Shown piece after piece: positions 60,279-64,000 of a DNA stretch of 64,000 nucleotides (position 1 is the first letter of the stretch; every line of letters starts with the position of its first letter). Made by a program: the position numbers and the translations under genes. The DNA is taken from positions 434,001 to 498,000 of the forward strand of contig NZ_VIGV01000002.1 of assembly GCF_007858445.1 (NCBI RefSeq), in the 5' to 3' direction. Source of the stretch: Tsukamurella sputi. Its GTDB lineage: Bacteria > Actinomycetota > Actinomycetes > Mycobacteriales > Mycobacteriaceae. The notes below the pieces were generated by a model. The model searched no databases. It was not told the DNA's origin and saw only the letters and a list, made by a program, of their open reading frames with translations.

Positions 60279-60752
60279 CTACGCCGCGTCGGTGGGGTCC
60301 GCCGCGGCCGCACGCGTACGCAGATCGCGGATGGCCGCTTCGAAGTCCTCGATGGACGAGAAGCCCTGGTAGACGGAGGCGAAGCGCAAGTAGGCGACCT
60401 CGTCCAGGTCGCGCAGCGGACCGAGGATGGCGAGGCCGACCTCGTTCGCGGGCACCTCGGCCACGCCCATCGCGCGGATCGTCTCCTCCACCTGCTGCGC
60501 GAGCTTGTGCAGGTCGTCCTCCGCGACGTCCCGCCCCTGGCACGCCCGGCGCACGCCCTTGACGACCTTCTCGCGACTGAAGGGCTCGGTGACCCCGTTC
60601 CGCTTCACGACGGCCATCACCGCGCTCTCCACAGTGGTGAAGCGCCGCCCGCACTCGTTGCAGGAGCGCCGCCGGCGGATGCCCTGCCCGTCGTCGAAGA
60701 CACGCGAATCGACCACACGGGTGTCCTCGTTCTTGCAGAACGGGCAATACAT
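60279..60752 (-). CDS. nrdR: Transcriptional repressor NrdR
   Basis: A 157-residue repressor. Zinc-ribbon Cys residues are at 3, 6, 31 and 34 (YCPFC, SCNEC), followed by the ATP-cone domain ([20 protein letters not shown], then [10 protein letters not shown]). It senses ATP/dATP and represses ribonucleotide reductase genes, which are not in this window. The start at 60752 follows GGGAGGTGG and gives the standard N-terminus. The frame stays open upstream with another well-placed start at 60938 (see the next entry). Its position beside the LysM and lexA genes is as in mycobacteria. Confidence 0.93.
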   Translation of the reverse strand: MYCPFCKNEDTRVVDSRVFDDGQGIRRRRSCNECGRRFTTVESAVMAVVKRNGVTEPFSREKVVKGVRRACQGRDVAEDDLHKLAQQVEETIRAMGVAEVPANEVGLAILGPLRDLDEVAYLRFASVYQGFSSIEDFEAAIRDLRTRAAAADPTDAA

Positions 60753-60938
60753 GGGTCCACCTCCCGCGCGGCTGCGCTCGGCCTTCCGGCGGGGCAACTG
60801 CAGCACGGTGGCCCCTGCCACCGCCGTACCCCGCGATCTCGTCTTCGAGACTACTCGGCGGGGGAACGGCACCACGTTGTCGAGGTGCGCCTCACGCCCG
60901 CGCTGCCGGGAATCCACTATCGCCATACGGATGGTCAT
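60753..60938 (-). other. In-frame open extension upstream of nrdR with its own start site
   Basis: From the ATG at 60938, preceded by AAGGAG, 62 codons run without a stop into nrdR. The predicted segment begins [20 protein letters not shown] and contains two similar basic pieces, VVPFPRRVV and VLQLPRRKA. Third codon positions are strongly G/C, as in real genes of this genome. It could be an N-terminal extension producing a longer NrdR, or merely an open leader. No known domain is visible. Confidence 0.35.
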
Positions 60939-60966
60939 CTGCTTCTCCTTCGCGAGGGTCGGGCTG

Positions 60967-61602
60967 TCAGTACCGCGGGGTGACGAGGGTCTGCCCGGCG
61001 TGCACCCGGCCGTCCTGCAGACCGTTGATCTCGCTGATCTCCGCAATCACCGCGGCAGGAGCACGATCGGGCGCGATCTCGCGGGCGACCTGCTCGAGGC
61101 TCTGGCCGGTCCGCACGGTGACGATCGAGGTGAGCGCGGGCTGCGCGGCCCCCGCCGGGGCGGACTCCGCCTGCGGCGCACCGCCGAAGAGCACCAGCAG
61201 CGTGACGAAGACGCCGGCCGCGAACAGCACGCAGGCCGCGATCGACGGCCCCGGAGCACGCCGCGCGCAACCGCCGGCGCGCGAGACCCCTCGGGGCGCA
61301 CGCCGGGCAGCCGAACGCACGCCCGGGCGTTCGACGGTGCGCCGAGCGGATCCGCGAGCGCCGGTCACGCGGACCGCGGTGGCGTCCGTTCGAATCCCGC
61401 CCTCGGCGGACTCGTTCGACGACGTGATCGAAGCCGGGACGGACTCGGAGGTACGGCTGCGCGCGAGCCGCGGCGAGACCCCGCGGGCACGCGTGGCGCT
61501 CCGCCGATCCGCGGCGGCGGAACCGTGCCGCGCCAGCGCGGGGGCCGCGGCGGTGGCGCCCTGTACTGCGGTGATGACGTCTCGATCGATGATCGCGGTC
61601 AT
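60967..61602 (-). CDS. LysM-domain membrane-anchored protein (Rv2719c-like)
   Basis: A 211-residue protein. Residues 1-120 are basic and rich in Ala, Arg and Ser; one transmembrane helix spans about 121-141, and a LysM peptidoglycan-binding domain lies at about 161-209 ([20 protein letters not shown], then [10 protein letters not shown]). Its mycobacterial counterpart is an SOS-induced septum protein. Two SOS boxes lie in the 255-bp gap shared with lexA, so damage induction is likely here too. GGAGAG precedes the ATG. Confidence 0.87.
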   Translation of the reverse strand: MTAIIDRDVITAVQGATAAAPALARHGSAAADRRSATRARGVSPRLARSRTSESVPASITSSNESAEGGIRTDATAVRVTGARGSARRTVERPGVRSAARRAPRGVSRAGGCARRAPGPSIAACVLFAAGVFVTLLVLFGGAPQAESAPAGAAQPALTSIVTVRTGQSLEQVAREIAPDRAPAAVIAEISEINGLQDGRVHAGQTLVTPRY

Positions 61603-61719
61603 GGTCTCTCCTGTGGTCGGTAGCGGTTCCTTCTCGCTCACCCACAGGTCTATCGGAGGGGACTGACAAGTTTTCAATCCAGCCCCACCAGTCACACCGA
61701 AGTGCGTGCAAGTGTTCGA

Positions 61720-61735
61720 GAGAACTTCTGTTCGA
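61720..61735. promoter_or_regulatory. LexA (SOS) box, proximal to the LysM gene
   Basis: GAGAACTTCTGTTCGA keeps the GAAC-N4-GTTCGA core of the actinobacterial SOS box TCGAAC-N4-GTTCGA, with a mismatch in the left arm. It lies 118 bases upstream of the LysM gene start in the divergent gap. Confidence 0.75.
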
Positions 61736-61782
61736 TTTCTACCACACCCTCCGAGCGAGCGGAAGACACGCGGCGAAAATTC

Positions 61783-61798
61783 TCGAACAGATGTTTGT
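61783..61798. promoter_or_regulatory. LexA (SOS) box, proximal to lexA
   Basis: TCGAACAGATGTTTGT has a perfect left arm TCGAAC and GTTTGT as the right arm. It lies 60 bases before the lexA start and probably mediates autorepression. Confidence 0.75.
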
Positions 61799-61857
61799 CA
61801 GCCTGTTCGAGCTGGACTACAGTGGAGTCGGAACCGAACGGGCGTGAGGAGCGACAC

Positions 61858-62568
61858 ATGACAGAAGATCGACAGGTTCAACACCGGGACAAGCGCTTCC
61901 GCGACGCGCAGGGCAACGTCTCCGAGGATCACCTCACCCGTCGCCAGAAGCAGGTCCTGGAGGTGATCCGGCGGTCGGTCCGCGATCGCGGCTACCCGCC
62001 CAGCATCCGCGAGATCGGTGACGAGGTGGGCCTGACCTCCACCTCGTCGGTCGCGCACCAGTTGCGCACCCTGGAGCGCCTCGGCTTCCTGCACCGCGAT
62101 CCGAACCGCCCCCGCGCCGTCAACGTCCAGGGCGCCGAGGAGCGCACCGCCCAGGTCATCCAGAAGGTGATGGAGGACGAGGAGCGGATGCCGGAGCCCG
62201 CCTTCGTCCCCGTGCTCGGCCGGATCGCCGCGGGTGGGCCGATCCTCGCGGAGGAGGCGGTCGAGGAGATCTTCCCGCTCCCCCGTGAGCTCGTCGGCGA
62301 GGGATCGCTCTTCCTGCTCAAGGTCGTGGGCGAGTCGATGACCGACGCCGCGATCTGCGACGGGGACTGGGTCGTCGTCCGTCAGCAGTCCGTCGCGGAG
62401 AACGGCGACATCGTCGCCGCGATGCTCGACGGCGAGGCCACGGTGAAGACCTTCCGCCGCACGGGCCGCGACGTCTGGCTCATGCCGCACAACCCCGCCT
62501 TCGATCCGATCCACGGCAATGACGCGGTGATCCTCGGCAAGGTCGTCACCGTGATGCGCCGCATCTGA
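61858..62568 (+). CDS. lexA: SOS repressor LexA
   Basis: A 236-residue repressor. The N-terminal winged helix contains [20 protein letters not shown], the Ala-Gly self-cleavage site is in GRIAAGGP near residue 123, the catalytic Ser in GESMTDA near 160 and the Lys in ATVKTF near 197. It represses DNA-damage genes until RecA filaments trigger its cleavage. The ATG at 61858 follows GAGGAG. An SOS box lies upstream. The last 23 bases overlap the convergent EamA gene. Confidence 0.96.
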   Translation: MTEDRQVQHRDKRFRDAQGNVSEDHLTRRQKQVLEVIRRSVRDRGYPPSIREIGDEVGLTSTSSVAHQLRTLERLGFLHRDPNRPRAVNVQGAEERTAQVIQKVMEDEERMPEPAFVPVLGRIAAGGPILAEEAVEEIFPLPRELVGEGSLFLLKVVGESMTDAAICDGDWVVVRQQSVAENGDIVAAMLDGEATVKTFRRTGRDVWLMPHNPAFDPIHGNDAVILGKVVTVMRRI

Positions 62569-63490
62569 CGGTTCCCGTTTCCGGCAGCGCCGGCTCGTCG
62601 ACCTCTCGGTCGGGGGCCGGCGTTCGCCGTCCTCCGAGGGAGGCGATCGCGCAGGCGGCGCCGCCGAGCGCCAGGCCCGCGATCACGCCCGGGTGCACCG
62701 GCTCGCCCAGCAGTACGAGGGCGAACAGCGCGGAGACCGACGGGATCACCGCGAACAACATCGCAGCGCCGCTCGCCCCCGCGATACCGATCACGCGCAG
62801 ATACAGCGTGGTGGCCGTCATGGAACTCAGCAGCACCATCAGCACGAGCACCACCGCGCCCTGCACCGGATGCCGCACCGAGGCGCCGAAGAGCAGCGTC
62901 AGCAACCCCGCCGGCACGGCCGCGACGAGCATGCCCACCGCGTTCCCCGCGATCGGATCCACATCCCGGCAGAACCGCTGCTGGTAGACACCGCCGAGCG
63001 CGATACCGGCCAGCCCGAGCAGCGTGAAGCCGATGCCGGCCCCGGCGTGGGCGAGCACGGGCACCGTCGACCAGCACGCCGCCACGACCGCAGCCAGACC
63101 GAGCACTGCGGCAAGGACTCTGCGCTTCGTCAGGCGCTCCCCCAGGGCGAGACGCGCCACCACGGCCGTCACCGCGGGATTGACGCCGATGATCAGCGCC
63201 GCGACCCCGGCCGGTACGCCCGCCCGCAGGCCCAGGTAGCACCCGAGGAACTGCGTGGCCTGGGTCAGGAGCCCCACCACGACGGCGTGCCCCAGCGCGG
63301 CGCCCGCCGGACTGCGGCGGCCGGTCATACGCACGACCCCGAACATCAGGACGCCGGAGATCGCGAACCGCAGGAACAGCAGCAGGAACGGGCTCATGGC
63401 GGCTACGCCGAGCGCGCCGAGTGGGTAGCCGAAGGCGTACAGGACGACGACGCAGGCGGCGAGCATCGGAGGGATTCTCATGCCGTTCAT
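62546..63490 (-). CDS. EamA/DMT-family transporter
   Basis: A 314-residue membrane protein with ten hydrophobic helices in two EamA repeats; [20 protein letters not shown] closes the first repeat and [18 protein letters not shown] the second. It most likely exports a small metabolite or amino acid. It diverges from a LysR gene 71 bases away, a common arrangement in which the regulator controls the exporter. Its 3' end runs 23 bases into lexA on the other strand. Confidence 0.86.
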   Translation of the reverse strand: MNGMRIPPMLAACVVVLYAFGYPLGALGVAAMSPFLLLFLRFAISGVLMFGVVRMTGRRSPAGAALGHAVVVGLLTQATQFLGCYLGLRAGVPAGVAALIIGVNPAVTAVVARLALGERLTKRRVLAAVLGLAAVVAACWSTVPVLAHAGAGIGFTLLGLAGIALGGVYQQRFCRDVDPIAGNAVGMLVAAVPAGLLTLLFGASVRHPVQGAVVLVLMVLLSSMTATTLYLRVIGIAGASGAAMLFAVIPSVSALFALVLLGEPVHPGVIAGLALGGAACAIASLGGRRTPAPDREVDEPALPETGTVRCGASR

Positions 63491-63561
63491 CGTCGAACGC
63501 GCAGGTGCTGCTCGTCCAACAATGATTGACGATCACGATTGATCGGATCTACCGTTCATTC

Positions 63562-64000
63562 ATGACCGATCCGATCCTGGACATCGTCCCGCTCCGCAGC
63601 GTGGTCGCGATCGCGCGGTGCGGCGGCGTTCACCGTGCCGCGGAGGCACTGCACGTGACCCAGTCGACCGTGAGCGCCCACCTGCGCCGGCTCGAGAAGT
63701 CGACGGGCGGGACGATCGTCGAGAAGGCCGGACGCGGCGTCCGCTTCACCGACCACGGCAATCGCCTGCTCGGACACGCGCAGACGATCCTCGACGCGCA
63801 CGACACCGCGGTGCACGCGCTCGCCTCCCCCACGACCCGCACCCTGTCGGTCTCCGCCACCGAGCACGGCGCCGATCGCCTCATTCCCGAGCTGAGCCGC
63901 GGCTTCGGCTCGCTCCCGGGAGGATGGACCGCGCAGTTCCGGTTCGACCGCAGTGCGCAGGTCTCCGGCGCCGTCGAGCACGGTCTGGCCGATGTGGCGG
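63562..64000 (+). CDS. LysR-family transcriptional regulator (3' end cut off)
   Basis: The first 146 residues of a LysR regulator. The winged helix reads VVAIARCGGVHRAAEALHVT then QSTVSAHLRRLEKSTGG at about residues 14-50, and the effector domain begins near 90. The frame is open to the right edge. It diverges from the EamA exporter gene, its probable target; ATTGAC and ATTGATC repeats in the gap could be half-sites. The inducer is unknown. Confidence 0.87.
   Translation, partial: MTDPILDIVPLRSVVAIARCGGVHRAAEALHVTQSTVSAHLRRLEKSTGGTIVEKAGRGVRFTDHGNRLLGHAQTILDAHDTAVHALASPTTRTLSVSATEHGADRLIPELSRGFGSLPGGWTAQFRFDRSAQVSGAVEHGLADVA

Noticed and set aside
1-64000. Search for tRNA, rRNA, insertion sequences, phage genes and att sites
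   Set aside because: No tRNA-like cloverleaf, transposase, integrase or terminal inverted repeat pair could be recognised by eye; a covariance-model search would settle the RNA question.

Overview
The window is high-GC DNA, densely packed, with GTG starts, many ATGA/GTGA gene overlaps and several gene blocks in the order known from Mycobacterium tuberculosis: DUF3099/DUF3039 (Rv2698/Rv2699c), YihY and the small DUF7455 protein (Rv2707/Rv2708c), sigB-ideR (Rv2710/Rv2711), PAC2 plus alpha/beta hydrolase (Rv2714/Rv2715) and nrdR-LysM-lexA (Rv2718c-Rv2720). This points to a mycolic-acid actinobacterium. Tsukamurella or a close relative is my best guess, but this is an inference from gene content, not from a marker gene.

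Layout. 1-8774: acyl-CoA catabolism. A minus-strand operon (phosphotransferase, MaoC hydratase, three SDRs, HAD hydrolase, quinone-oxidoreductase-like enzyme) and a thiolase face a TetR regulator and an acyl-CoA dehydrogenase; two nearly identical 18-bp palindromes mark the likely TetR regulon. 8808-12583: rhomboid-like membrane protein, Tat-exported M13 metallopeptidase lipoprotein and a GntR regulator. 12800-21473: a tightly coupled accessory catabolic operon (IMPase-like phosphatase, SSS symporter with small partner, M20-type amidohydrolase, amidase, two related choline-kinase-like kinases and a class III PLP enzyme that looks like the phospho-lyases ETNPPL/PHYKPL). I read it as import, deacylation, phosphorylation and phosphate elimination of an amino alcohol or hydroxy-amino acid. 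21484-29091: exporter, helicase, YihY, small conserved proteins, methyltransferase and sigB.

29123-35026: a GNAT/acyl-CoA synthetase fusion and the deacetylase acuC, joined by an unusual 58-bp tandem repeat that encodes a chain of overlapping mini-cistrons, then ideR and galE. 35054-49767: DUF4192, permease, MarR-controlled hydrolase, PAC2 and paired hydrolases, DUF3516 helicase, secreted EEP-family protein, a headless LysR-like protein with DUF5997, a cysteine-less isochorismatase-fold protein and a Uma2 nuclease. 49789-54936: oxyR, an AhpD-like protein divergent from an ECF sigma factor with matching ECF41-type promoters on both strands, and an acetate-type symporter with DUF485. 55032-64000: transaminase and hrpA with an 18-bp divergent gap, nrdR, LysM protein and lexA with two SOS boxes, and an EamA exporter facing a truncated LysR gene.

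No tRNA, rRNA, CRISPR array, insertion sequence or phage gene was recognised. No gene-free stretch exceeds 300 bases. Product names come from reading motifs by eye, without database searches.
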